A DNA stretch of 36,918 bases from Aeromonas finlandensis (GTDB lineage Bacteria > Pseudomonadota > Gammaproteobacteria > Enterobacterales > Aeromonadaceae), in the NCBI RefSeq assembly GCF_000764645.1, contig NZ_JRGK01000261.1:1-36918 (forward strand), read 5' to 3'. Shown piece after piece: positions 1-7,472 of the stretch. The notes beneath the pieces were generated by a model that ran no database searches, was not told the origin of the DNA, and saw only the letters and a list, made by a program, of their open reading frames with translations. The position numbers and the translations under genes were made by a program. How positions within the stretch are numbered: position 1 is the first letter of the stretch; the number at the start of each line of letters is the position of its first letter.

Positions 1-356
1 AGCCTCGCACTGCCTATCAATTAGCCATCGAGTACAAAGCGACCGGGGAATTTATTGGCACGGTTTGCCTGCGTCTGGAAGCGAATAATCAGGCATCGAT
101 GGGATGTGGCATGGCCCGCGAATATCAGGGGCATGGACTCATACATGAAGCCGCATACGCCTTGATGAACGTTGGTTTCCGCGAATTGGGCATACACCGG
201 ATCTATGCAGAAACCATCAGCCAGAATCGCGCGGCGATTCGGTTATGCAAGGCGTTGGGTATGAGACAAGAGGGGCATTTTCGCGAACACCGTTTCTTCA
301 AAGATCAGTGGTGGGATACCGTGGTATTGGCCGTCCTCCAGAGCGAGTGGCAATGA
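1..356 (+). CDS. GNAT family N-acetyltransferase (RimJ/RimL-like), 5' end missing
   Basis: Open frame entering from before the window (codons in phase from base 3) and ending at TGA 354-356. About 117 residues are visible. They contain the acetyl-CoA binding half of a GNAT domain: a motif-A-like stretch (GMAREYQGHGLIHEAAYAL), the helix ending in GIHRIYAETISQNRAAIRL and the LGMRQEGHFREH strand typical of the RimJ/RimL subfamily, which acetylates protein N-termini or small amines. The substrate cannot be told from this half. The ATG at 99 lies inside the conserved domain, so it is not the real start. A P-loop gene follows 31 bases later on the same strand. Confidence 0.8.
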   Translation, partial: PRTAYQLAIEYKATGEFIGTVCLRLEANNQASMGCGMAREYQGHGLIHEAAYALMNVGFRELGIHRIYAETISQNRAAIRLCKALGMRQEGHFREHRFFKDQWWDTVVLAVLQSEWQ

Positions 357-387
357 TGTCACGCCAACAAAGTGAGGGGTCTAGCGG

Positions 388-906
388 ATGAAGCGAATGC
401 TGATTATTGGCAACTCGGGATCGGGTAAGAGCTGGTTGGCAGCGCAGTTGGCTGAGCAGTTAACTATCCGCGAGGTCAATCTGGACACCATTGTCTGGCA
501 ACCGGGCGGGTTTAACCAAAAACGGCCCCAGCATGAGATTGGCCTTGCCATTCAAATACTTGCCCAAGAGCCCTTATGGGTGGTCGAAGGGGTATTTGGC
601 GCCCTGGCCGAGCAACTGCTTGATGCCGCAGATACCCTGCTATTTCTGGACCTTGACTGGTCTGTATGCCGTGATTCACTGCTATCGCGCGGTTCACAAA
701 GCGCCAGGCAACGGGATGCAGTGGCAGCGGAAAAGAACTTTCAACAACTGCTGGTGTGGGCATCGGAATATGAGCAGCGAGCCGGCAAAAGTTCCCGCCA
801 ATTCCATCGCGAGCTGTTTGATCGATTCCCAAACGACAAACACCGTTTCACGACTCGGACAGAGGTAAATAGCTATCTCGCTCAACTGACAGCTCACAGC
901 TACTAA
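388..906 (+). CDS. P-loop NTPase, adenylate kinase-like / FlaR-type topology modulation family
   Basis: Protein of 172 residues. A Walker A loop GNSGSGKS lies at residues 8-15, directly after the first beta strand, followed by helix SWLAAQLAEQL. A kinase-like strand LLFLDLDWSVCRDSLLSRG near the middle resembles the LID-side region of small nucleotide kinases annotated as FlaR or topology modulation protein. Those names rest on weak evidence, so I give only the family. A Shine-Dalgarno-like GAGGGG lies at 373-378, nine bases before ATG 388. The gene follows the GNAT gene closely and may share its transcript. It contains no catalytic signature that identifies a substrate. Confidence 0.7.
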   Translation: MKRMLIIGNSGSGKSWLAAQLAEQLTIREVNLDTIVWQPGGFNQKRPQHEIGLAIQILAQEPLWVVEGVFGALAEQLLDAADTLLFLDLDWSVCRDSLLSRGSQSARQRDAVAAEKNFQQLLVWASEYEQRAGKSSRQFHRELFDRFPNDKHRFTTRTEVNSYLAQLTAHSY

Positions 907-910
907 CTGG

Positions 911-984
911 GTAGAGGATGACGCAACATGAGCCCGTAGGTCCGAATAGCGGAGCGTATTCGGACATTCGCGTCATCACCTCTA
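911..984. repeat. Nested inverted-repeat element (REP-like)
   Basis: Inner perfect arms GTCCGAATA (940-948) and TATTCGGAC (957-965) enclose the 8-base loop GCGGAGCG. Outer arms GATGACGC (918-925) and GCGTCATC (970-977) extend the structure, and flanking AGAGG/CCTCT sequences lengthen it with a bulge. The layout resembles dispersed palindromic repeats of gammaproteobacteria. It could also act as a terminator for the preceding gene, because a short T-rich stretch (TATCTTTT) follows. Only one copy lies in this window, so its repeat nature is an inference. Confidence 0.5.
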
Positions 985-1093
985 TCTTTTCAGCCATCCC
1001 CTCTCTTGCCATCGCACTCCCTGCCCAAACAAGCGGTGCAATTCACTCCGTTCATTGCACCCCACGACATTGTGATCGGCGCGACGGGGGCAG

Positions 1094-1121
1094 GAAAAGA
1101 AAAGGCGGCCCGCAGGCCGCC
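1094..1121 (-). terminator. Rho-independent terminator of cpdB
   Basis: Read on the minus strand, the GGCGGCC/GGCCGCC stem (1115-1121 with 1104-1110, loop TGCG) is followed by TTTTCTTTT. It starts six bases after the cpdB stop codon. Confidence 0.85.
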
Positions 1122-1126
1122 CGGCA

Positions 1127-3157
1127 TTACTGACCTACCAGCTGGTAGATCGCATGATTGGCAAACTTGGGATCGCTGGGCACCACCCCTTGCACGTGCT
1201 TGAGATTAGAGCCAACAGCCATCTTCTCGACCTCGGGGTTTGGCGAGGAGTAGAAGTAGACCTTGGTCTTGGCGGGTAGCGGCTTCAGATGCCAGTTGTT
1301 ATCCACTTTCACCTCGAAACCGGCCGATTCTTTCTCGCTCAGATCTTTCACATAGGCAGAGAGCACTTCGCGCGTTTCCATCGGATCTTCGTGCACCAGC
1401 GCCTTGCTATTGATGCCCGGGAAGTTGCCACCACCGCTGCCACGGTAGTTGTTGGTGACCACATAGAAGTTCTGCTTCAGATCGATCGGTTTACCATTGA
1501 ATGTGAGTTCGCTGATCCGCTCGCCGTCGCTGATCTTCTTGCCATCCTGGTTATAGCGAGCTGGCTGGGTGACATCCACCGCGTAGCTCACCCCCTTGAT
1601 GGTATCGAGGTTGTAGGGACGGAAATCGTCCACCACCAGCCACTGAGCCTGCTCGGAGTTCGGGTCTATCTGACTGTACTGAACGGCGCTCTTCTCCAGC
1701 CACTCTTTCACGGTGGCGCCATCGACTTTCACTACCTGCACGGTATTGGGGAAGACATAGAGATCCGCGACATTTCGCCCGGAGATGGCTCCCGCCTGTA
1801 CCCAGGTGTAGTCGTTGGGGCCGTTGCGCCCGCCACGGAAGGGGGCCGCTGCCGACAGCACCGGCAGGTCTTCCTTGAGGCCGCAATTCAGACCATTCTG
1901 CTTCAGGCACTCCTCTTTCAGCTGCTCGATATGCCACTTCTGGGCATCGCTCACGATCTGGAGGGAGGCATCATCCCGCGCAACAGAGAAGAAGCTCTGG
2001 ATGGGCGTGTTCAGCTTGCCAATGGGCAGGCTCAACCACTCGATGGTCTCATCATGGACGGTCTGGATCAGATTCACGACCCCCTGATCCTCCTCACCGC
2101 TCGGCAGCGATTTAACCTTGCGCAGTTCGGAGTGGCTATCCGCCACCTGCCAGCGCCCATCCTGATAGGTCAACTTGAGGTCGATAATGCCGAGGTGGTT
2201 GCCGGTCACGCCGGGCATAACGGCCGGGACGCCAGCAATCTTGCCCGTTTTGTTATCCACTTTATCGATATCGGGATACTCGCCCGGGAAGGCCTTGTGG
2301 GCATGACCCAGCAGCAGTGCATCCAGCCCCTTCACCTGGGCAAGATAGACGGCGGCGTTCTCCATCAAGGGCTCCTGCGGTGTGCCGGTAATACCGGAGT
2401 GCGCCGCAATCACCACCAGATCGGCCCCCTTGGCACGCATCTCGGGAATGTAGTGCTCGGCGGTCTCGACCATGTCAGCCACCACCACCTTGCCTTCCAG
2501 GTTGTGCTTGTCCCACTGGAGGATCTGGGGCGGGTTCACCCCCAGCACGCCCACCTTGATGGTCTGCATATTGCCGTTGGCATCTTTTACCTGGCGATCC
2601 AGCAGCACATAGGGCTTGAAGTGGTGGGGCATGGCATCCCAGTCAATCTTGCCGTCACTGGCACGCTTGAGGGTATTGCCATCAAAAACGTTGGCGTTCA
2701 CGACTTCGTAGTTGGCCTCGGCGAGCGTTTTCGCCAGATAGTCGAGGCCATAGTTGAACTCGTGGTTGCCGAGGTTGCCCACGTCATAATGGAGCTCGTT
2801 AAGCGCCTTGATAGCGGGGTGGCCTGCCGACTTCTTCAGATAATTGGTATCCCCCTTGTACTGGGCAAAAATATAGTCAGACAGTGGGGTACCCTGGATC
2901 AGATCACCGTTGTCGATCAGCAAGTTATTGCTGTTCTCATCACGGGCTTGCTTGATCAGCAAGGCCGTGCGGGCAAGACCCAGTGAATCATCCCGCTTGT
3001 TCTGGTAGTAGTCGAAGCTCAACAGGTTGGAGTGAACGTCGGAGGTTTCGAGCAGCCGCAGATTGACATCGCCTGGGGTGGGAGTGCTGTCGTTGCTTTG
3101 GCATCCGGAGAGCGCAAGCAGGACCGCCACCGCGCTCAGTTTGAGGGTGAAGTGCAT
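1127..3157 (-). CDS. cpdB: 2',3'-cyclic-nucleotide 2'-phosphodiesterase/3'-nucleotidase, predicted lipoprotein
   Basis: The family hydrolyses 2',3'-cyclic nucleotides and then 3'-nucleotides outside the cytoplasm to salvage nucleosides and phosphate. The 676-residue protein carries the calcineurin-like metallophosphatase motifs in order: ETSDVHSN, DNGDLIQGTP, NLGNHEFNYG, AAHSGI and LLGHAHKAF. A 5'-nucleotidase C-terminal domain follows, including DLYVFPNTVQVVKVDG and NYRGSGGGNFPG. The N-terminus ends in a lipobox, LALSGC, with Cys19 followed by Gln, so it is probably anchored in the outer membrane; the E. coli enzyme (about 647 residues) is instead a soluble periplasmic protein. A GAGAAA lies upstream of ATG 3157. 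The gene is transcribed alone and ends at a strong terminator. Substrate salvage fits the NupX-like nucleoside transporter further along. Confidence 0.95.
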   Translation of the reverse strand: MHFTLKLSAVAVLLALSGCQSNDSTPTPGDVNLRLLETSDVHSNLLSFDYYQNKRDDSLGLARTALLIKQARDENSNNLLIDNGDLIQGTPLSDYIFAQYKGDTNYLKKSAGHPAIKALNELHYDVGNLGNHEFNYGLDYLAKTLAEANYEVVNANVFDGNTLKRASDGKIDWDAMPHHFKPYVLLDRQVKDANGNMQTIKVGVLGVNPPQILQWDKHNLEGKVVVADMVETAEHYIPEMRAKGADLVVIAAHSGITGTPQEPLMENAAVYLAQVKGLDALLLGHAHKAFPGEYPDIDKVDNKTGKIAGVPAVMPGVTGNHLGIIDLKLTYQDGRWQVADSHSELRKVKSLPSGEEDQGVVNLIQTVHDETIEWLSLPIGKLNTPIQSFFSVARDDASLQIVSDAQKWHIEQLKEECLKQNGLNCGLKEDLPVLSAAAPFRGGRNGPNDYTWVQAGAISGRNVADLYVFPNTVQVVKVDGATVKEWLEKSAVQYSQIDPNSEQAQWLVVDDFRPYNLDTIKGVSYAVDVTQPARYNQDGKKISDGERISELTFNGKPIDLKQNFYVVTNNYRGSGGGNFPGINSKALVHEDPMETREVLSAYVKDLSEKESAGFEVKVDNNWHLKPLPAKTKVYFYSSPNPEVEKMAVGSNLKHVQGVVPSDPKFANHAIYQLVGQ

Positions 3158-3522
3158 TGTTATTTTTCTCGCTTATTGTTAGTGCCAGTCGAGGCATCCT
3201 ACCGCCTAGTTTTGTGGATAACTGTGATCCGAGTGGATTAATAACCACATGTTCCACATTTACAGTCAAAAATGTGGACATATGCAGCATTTTAAACTGA
3301 CAGGTGCAACGTTCATCCCGCACCAGCACAACCATGATGTTTGTTCCAGCGCGCTCGGCGAGACACTGCACACCGTTCCTTGTCCCCTGCGTCGTTCCCC
3401 CTGTTTGCCGGTGCGCTTGCTCCCCTCTTCTTACTCTTCTTCTTCCGGCCCGTTGCCTTGCCCCGAGCCCTGCCCATCAAGCGCATAAAAATCCTAGTCC
3501 CCCCGGCAAAAACGCACGGTTT

Positions 3523-3538
3523 TGTGAGGAATATCACA
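3523..3538 (+). promoter_or_regulatory. CRP (cAMP receptor protein) binding site
   Basis: TGTGA-GGAATA-TCACA matches the CRP core consensus TGTGA-N6-TCACA at all ten defined positions. It lies 332 bases before the PTS EIIABC start codon and 366 bases from the cpdB start, so it could serve either gene. The PTS gene is the more natural catabolite-controlled target. Confidence 0.8.
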
Positions 3539-3629
3539 TCTTTCAATGCCATTGAACCACATATAAATCCAGACCATGCTGGAGATTAATTTATTGATAT
3601 GGCGCATAGCAAATCTTGTGGCGCACCTG

Positions 3630-3654
3630 ATATCTGTTCAGATATTTGTTTTTA
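3630..3654 (+). terminator. Possible leader hairpin with T-run (weak attenuator candidate)
   Basis: ATATCT (3630-3635) pairs with AGATAT (3640-3645) around the loop GTTC, followed by TTGTTTTT. The stem is short and AT-rich, so intrinsic termination would be weak. It sits between the CRP site and the PTS gene. Confidence 0.25.
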
Positions 3655-3722
3655 AAGAAAAAATAGAGAGCAAACTGAAAATGGCGAGTCCCGCCGAAAA
3701 ATGAGACCTCCATCACATCGCG

Positions 3723-3740
3723 TTTTTGTGCGCACAAAAA
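3723..3740. promoter_or_regulatory. 18-bp perfect palindrome, operator candidate
   Basis: TTTTTGTGC followed by its exact reverse complement GCACAAAAA, with no spacer. It lies 130 bases before the PTS EIIABC start. The absence of a spacer rules out a CRP site. The two-fold symmetry suits a dimeric repressor such as a GntR, LacI or RpiR-type sugar regulator, but none is encoded nearby. Confidence 0.5.
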
Positions 3741-3813
3741 TCCAGTGATTAGCACATTTGTCCGATAGGGAGGGGACGGACGAACCGCGATAATGATCAG
3801 GTCATTTTTATCC

Positions 3814-3857
3814 AGTACGTCGATACGTACTCACGCATAGCTTCCGTCACCGGAAGC
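3814..3857 (+). promoter_or_regulatory. Two tandem leader hairpins before the PTS start codon
   Basis: First hairpin: AGTACGT (3814-3820) with ACGTACT (3825-3831), loop CGAT. Second hairpin: GCTTCCG (3840-3846) with CGGAAGC (3851-3857), loop TCAC. The second stem ends immediately before the Shine-Dalgarno GGGGAGA, with ATG at 3870, so it may affect ribosome access or protect the 5' end of the coding part. Confidence 0.5.
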
Positions 3858-3869
3858 GGGGAGAGCGCC

Positions 3870-5780
3870 ATGATCACCACCTTGATCAATGAACATCTGA
3901 TCAACCTCGATTTGAAAGCGACGCGAAAGGAAGAGGTCTTCACCGAGATGGCCCGCCTGCTGGCGTCGCAAGGCAAGGTCAGCGACGAGCAGGCCTTTAT
4001 CAAGGATCTGTGGGCCCGCGAAGAGCTGGGCAACACCGGTTTTGAGGAGGGCGTGGCCCTGCCCCACGCCAAGAGTGCTGCGGTCTGCAACCCGGCGGTC
4101 GCCATCGGCATCAGCCGCAACGGCATCGAATACGGCGCCGAAGATGGCAAGCCGTCCCACCTCTTTTTCATGATTGCCTCCCCCGATGGCGGCGCCAATC
4201 ACCATATCGAGGTGCTGGCGGAGCTCTCCGGCAAGCTGATCGAAGAGGGCTTTATCGCCAAGCTGCTGGCGGCCAAGAGTCCGGCCGATGCGCTGGCGCT
4301 GCTGCTGGCCAAGAAAGAGGAGCAGAGCGCGGCCCCAACCACCAGCAAGGGCTTTATCATCGGTGTTACCGGCTGCCCGGCCGGTATCGCCCACACTTAT
4401 CTGGCGGCCGAGTCGCTGGAGCGCGCCGCCAAGGAGCTCGGTTATGAGGTGAAGGTGGAGACCAACGGCTCCATCGGCGTCAAGAACAGCCCGACCGCGG
4501 ACGAGATCGCTCGCGCCAGCGCCATCGTGGTCGCCTGTGACAAGCAGGTGGATATGGCCCGCTTCAACGGCAAGCCCCTCATCAAGACCGGCGTCAAGGC
4601 CCCCATCAAGGATGGCAAGGGTCTGATCGAGCAGGCCCTGAAAGCCCCCGACTATGTGGCTGGCAAAGAAGATAAAAAAGGTGAAGAGAAGAGCGCGGGC
4701 GGCGGCAGTTCCGATCTCTACCGCTACCTGATGAACGGCGTATCGCACATGATCCCGTTCGTGGTGACCGGCGGTCTGTTGATTGCACTGGCGCTGGCCA
4801 TCGGCGGCAACCCGACCCCGAGCGGCATGCAGATCCCGGAAGGGAGCATGTGGAACCAGATCCTCAACGTGGGCGTCGCCGCCTTCACCCTGATGATCCC
4901 CATTCTGGCGGGCTATATCGCCTACGCCATCGGTGATCGTCCGGCACTGGCCCCGGGCTTTATCGGCGGCTGGATCGCCAACAACGGCAGCTTCTACGGC
5001 GCTGACGCCGGAACCGGCTTTATCGGTGCCATCATCGCGGGCCTCTTGGTCGGCTATCTGGTGCGCTGGATTGCCACCCGTCACTACCACAAGATGGTGC
5101 AGCCGCTGGTGCCGATCCTGATCGCCCCCATCGTCGGTTCCCTGTTTATCGCTGCGGTCTTTATCTTCATCATCGGCGCCCCGATTGCCGACATGATGAC
5201 CGGCCTCAACGCCATGCTGCTCTCCATGAGCGGTGGCAGTCTGGTGCTGCTGGGTATCGTGCTGGGGGGTATGGCTGGCTTTGATATGGGTGGCCCGGTC
5301 AACAAGGTGGCCTTCCTGTTCTCCGTCGGCATGATTGCCTCCGGTCAGACCCAGTTTATGGGTGCCATGGCTTGCGCCATCCCGGCCGCGCCGCTCGGCA
5401 TGTCGCTGGCAACCGTGCTCGGTCGCAAGCTGGGTATCTTCGATGCCTCTGAAATCGAAGCGGGCAAAGCCGCCGGTGCCATGGGTCTGGTGGGGATCTC
5501 CGAAGGGGCGATTCCGTTCGCCGCCCGTGATCCGCTGGCCGTCATCCCGGCCAACATTCTGGGCAGCATGACCGCTGCGGTGATGGCCTTCCTGTTCGGC
5601 ATCACCAACAGCGTCGCCCACGGTGGCCCCATCGTGGCCCTGCTGGGTGCGGTCAACAAGCCGCTGCTGGCGCTGCTCTGCATGGTCTGCGGTGCCATCG
5701 TCACCGGCGTGGTGGCGGTTGCCCTGAAAAAGCTGCGGGTCAAAAAGAGTGACGAAGTGACCCTGGCCAAGGCGGCCTGA
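3870..5780 (+). CDS. PTS fructose-family transporter, fused EIIA-EIIB-EIIC
   Basis: A sugar-specific PTS permease of the fructose/mannitol superfamily that takes up and phosphorylates a hexose at the inner membrane. The 636 residues divide into three domains. EIIA (1-150) has phospho-His66 in EGVALPHAKSA. EIIB (about 160-265) has phospho-Cys169 in IIGVTGCPAGIAHTYLAAE. EIIC (about 285-625) is a multi-helix channel with GGPVNKVAFLFSVGMI and the motif EGAIPFAARDPLAVIPA. Charged linkers (KKEEQSAAPTTSK, KEDKKGEEKSAGGGSS) join the domains. The exact sugar is not visible: fructose is most likely by family, while E. coli MngA (mannosylglycerate) has the same layout. No fruB or fruK lies beside it, and it appears to be monocistronic, with a terminator just after. 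CRP control is suggested by its leader. Confidence 0.92.
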   Translation: MITTLINEHLINLDLKATRKEEVFTEMARLLASQGKVSDEQAFIKDLWAREELGNTGFEEGVALPHAKSAAVCNPAVAIGISRNGIEYGAEDGKPSHLFFMIASPDGGANHHIEVLAELSGKLIEEGFIAKLLAAKSPADALALLLAKKEEQSAAPTTSKGFIIGVTGCPAGIAHTYLAAESLERAAKELGYEVKVETNGSIGVKNSPTADEIARASAIVVACDKQVDMARFNGKPLIKTGVKAPIKDGKGLIEQALKAPDYVAGKEDKKGEEKSAGGGSSDLYRYLMNGVSHMIPFVVTGGLLIALALAIGGNPTPSGMQIPEGSMWNQILNVGVAAFTLMIPILAGYIAYAIGDRPALAPGFIGGWIANNGSFYGADAGTGFIGAIIAGLLVGYLVRWIATRHYHKMVQPLVPILIAPIVGSLFIAAVFIFIIGAPIADMMTGLNAMLLSMSGGSLVLLGIVLGGMAGFDMGGPVNKVAFLFSVGMIASGQTQFMGAMACAIPAAPLGMSLATVLGRKLGIFDASEIEAGKAAGAMGLVGISEGAIPFAARDPLAVIPANILGSMTAAVMAFLFGITNSVAHGGPIVALLGAVNKPLLALLCMVCGAIVTGVVAVALKKLRVKKSDEVTLAKAA

Positions 5781-5815
5781 TAGCTCGCCACAGACACGAC
5801 AAGATCCATAAAACA

Positions 5816-5843
5816 AGAGGCCACCCCACGGGGTGGCCTCTTT
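5816..5843. terminator. Bidirectional terminator between the PTS gene and aopH
   Basis: AGAGGCCACCCC (5816-5827) pairs with GGGGTGGCCTCT (5830-5841). A short T-run (TTT) follows on the plus strand, and TTGTTTTA follows on the minus strand, so it can end both the PTS transcript and the convergent aopH transcript. Confidence 0.8.
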
Positions 5844-5883
5844 GCATGTGTCGAACAACCCCGACAAGGGGATTTGCCATCTG

Positions 5884-7275
5884 TTATGCCCGCAGTAGTG
5901 GGCGCTGCTGATGCTGAGCCAGGGTCATCAATACCTCCAGCTGTTCCTGTTTTTGCACCATGACGCCATTGCGGCTGGTGCGCATGCTGCTGACCACATC
6001 CTCAACACTCAGCTGATTGTTGCGCGGATCATGCATCGCCATGGCCCCGATCACCTGAGCGGTACGCCCCACCCCGGCGCGACAATGGACCACCGGCAGC
6101 AATTTGTTCTCATCCCCCACCGCCGAGCTGCCCGCCTTCTCATACATGGCGCGCTTCGCTTGCGCATTTTGCTCCAGCAGGGCTGACAGCCGTTCAGTCA
6201 CCTCGGCACTGACGGCGGTTTTATCGGGCCAGTTGCTGACATGCACCACGGGCACCTGGATCCCCTTCTTGCCAGAGCCGGGCATGGTCAACGCCATCTG
6301 ATAAACATCGGCCTGAATACCGTCACCCAGGTCGACACTCATCTGGTGCTCGGACTTAACCGATACCGCTCCATATTGGCCGCTCTGACGGAAATAGTCG
6401 GGCATCTTGAACTGGGGATTGGCGATCTCGTTGGCGGAAGCCAGAACCGCCAGTACCGGCGTCCGGTTGTCGAACATCATCTGCAGATGGCTCTCCAGCT
6501 GGCTGTCGAGCGGGTACTGGCACGCGATGGAGCGATGTACCCCGACCTGTACATAGTTGGCGTTGAGATCGGGGCGCACGGCAGTCGCCTTGTTGGCCTG
6601 AATATCGTTGAAGCGGTTGAGCTTGCTGCCATCGCTGCTTTGCAGATAACGATCAGGTTGCACCGAGGGTTGCAGCTGACGCTGCACATTGGCCAGCCTG
6701 CTGCTCAGCGCCTGTTTCGTTTGCGCACCGTAAGGATCGACTGCAACAGGGGGAACCATTCTTGGTGCGACATGCATCAGCCGCTCGTGCTGCTGGGCCA
6801 GCGCCGGACCCGCATTGCGCGGGGCAAGGGCCGGAGCACGACGCGGTGGCAACGGCGGCGCATCCTGACTTGCTGGCGCGCTGGCCGCGTGACTCTGTGC
6901 TCCCTGCTGGCGCAGGGCCGCATCCAGCAAGGTCTTGGCGTCTTTGAACGTCAGCTGATCGCTGCGCAATGCCACCAGCTTGCTCTGGCCATTGCCGATG
7001 CTGCGCAGCTCGAAGTTGTTGTGATTGAAGCGCACCGCACTCTCATGCAACGCGGCGACATCATCCTGATTAAGGGCAATATCCTGCACATGACGGAGCA
7101 CCTCCCGGGCGAAGGCTTGTTCGGTATCCCGGGCACCATGGGTCACCGTCAGGCCCTGAAAACTCCCCTCACGATTAGCGGCAACATTGCCTCTCAATTT
7201 GCCGGTCAGCTCGCCATTCTGCTGTTCGGCCAGCCGGGATACCTGTTGATGAAGGGTGTGAATCGCTAATGTCAT
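5884..7275 (-). CDS. aopH: AopH, type III secretion effector protein tyrosine phosphatase (YopH homologue)
   Basis: YopH-family effectors are injected into host cells and dephosphorylate focal-adhesion and immune-signalling proteins. The 463-residue protein aligns with Yersinia YopH along its whole length. The N-terminal secretion, chaperone and phosphotyrosine-binding domain (1-125) includes TGKLRGNVAANREGSFQGLT. A proline-rich linker has APPLPPRRAPALAPR. The PTP domain has DLNANYVQVG, the WPD loop NWPDKTAV (Asp351), the P-loop HCRAGVGRTA (Cys398, Arg404) and the Q-loop region NGVMVQKQEQL. The Asp-to-Cys distance of 47 equals that of YopH (356 and 403), so it should be active. ATG 7275 is chosen because homology begins at MTLAIHTLHQQVSRL; the 70 upstream residues have no counterpart. 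Divergent from its probable chaperone gene. No secretion machinery lies in this window. Confidence 0.95.
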   Translation of the reverse strand: MTLAIHTLHQQVSRLAEQQNGELTGKLRGNVAANREGSFQGLTVTHGARDTEQAFAREVLRHVQDIALNQDDVAALHESAVRFNHNNFELRSIGNGQSKLVALRSDQLTFKDAKTLLDAALRQQGAQSHAASAPASQDAPPLPPRRAPALAPRNAGPALAQQHERLMHVAPRMVPPVAVDPYGAQTKQALSSRLANVQRQLQPSVQPDRYLQSSDGSKLNRFNDIQANKATAVRPDLNANYVQVGVHRSIACQYPLDSQLESHLQMMFDNRTPVLAVLASANEIANPQFKMPDYFRQSGQYGAVSVKSEHQMSVDLGDGIQADVYQMALTMPGSGKKGIQVPVVHVSNWPDKTAVSAEVTERLSALLEQNAQAKRAMYEKAGSSAVGDENKLLPVVHCRAGVGRTAQVIGAMAMHDPRNNQLSVEDVVSSMRTSRNGVMVQKQEQLEVLMTLAQHQQRPLLRA

Positions 7276-7351
7276 GTTTACCTCGAATGGCATGAGTGAG
7301 CCGCGAGTATAAAAAGCGGTGTCCCCCTCTCCTTGCACTGCCAGTCGGAAA

Positions 7352-7360
7352 TTTTTAGCC
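7352..7360 (+). promoter_or_regulatory. VirF/LcrF/ExsA-like motif between aopH and sycH
   Basis: TTTTTAGCC matches the first part of the VirF (LcrF) site as I recall it (TTTTAGYCTTTAT), and its complement GGCTAAAAA resembles the A-rich box of ExsA sites. It lies 76 bases from the aopH start and 112 from the sycH start. The rest of the consensus matches poorly. Confidence 0.35.
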
Positions 7361-7472
7361 ATGTAGCAAAGTGACCGATAGCAACAAAATCGATGTCCAT
7401 AAGTGACAAATGAAATGGTTGTTTTTCGATAATTTGCGCACCTCAACCCACCTCTTCTGCAAGCTGCCATCC

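Larger units (their letters stand above)
3158..3869. other. Long intergenic region between cpdB and the PTS gene
   Basis: This 712-base region serves divergent genes. Near cpdB it holds an 8-bp inverted repeat, CCACATTT/AAATGTGG (3254-3261, 3270-3277). A pyrimidine-rich stretch near 3405-3480 shows no convincing gene. Further on are a CRP site (3523-3538), an AT-rich hairpin ATATCT/AGATAT (3630-3645) followed by a T-run, an 18-bp palindrome (3723-3740) and two hairpins just before the PTS start codon. I find no supportable coding sequence here. Confidence 0.7.

Noticed and set aside
1289..2986. 565-residue open frame opposite cpdB
   Set aside because: It lies entirely within cpdB on the other strand, with repetitive hydrophobic/His content typical of antisense shadows.
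3723..3740. 18-bp palindrome considered as a CRP site
   Set aside because: It lacks the six-base spacer between TGTGA and TCACA; the two halves touch.
3831..5867. 678-residue open frame opposite the PTS EIIABC gene
   Set aside because: It mirrors a GC-rich gene with clear domains. Its low-complexity His/Gly/Asp-rich sequence has no recognisable motif.
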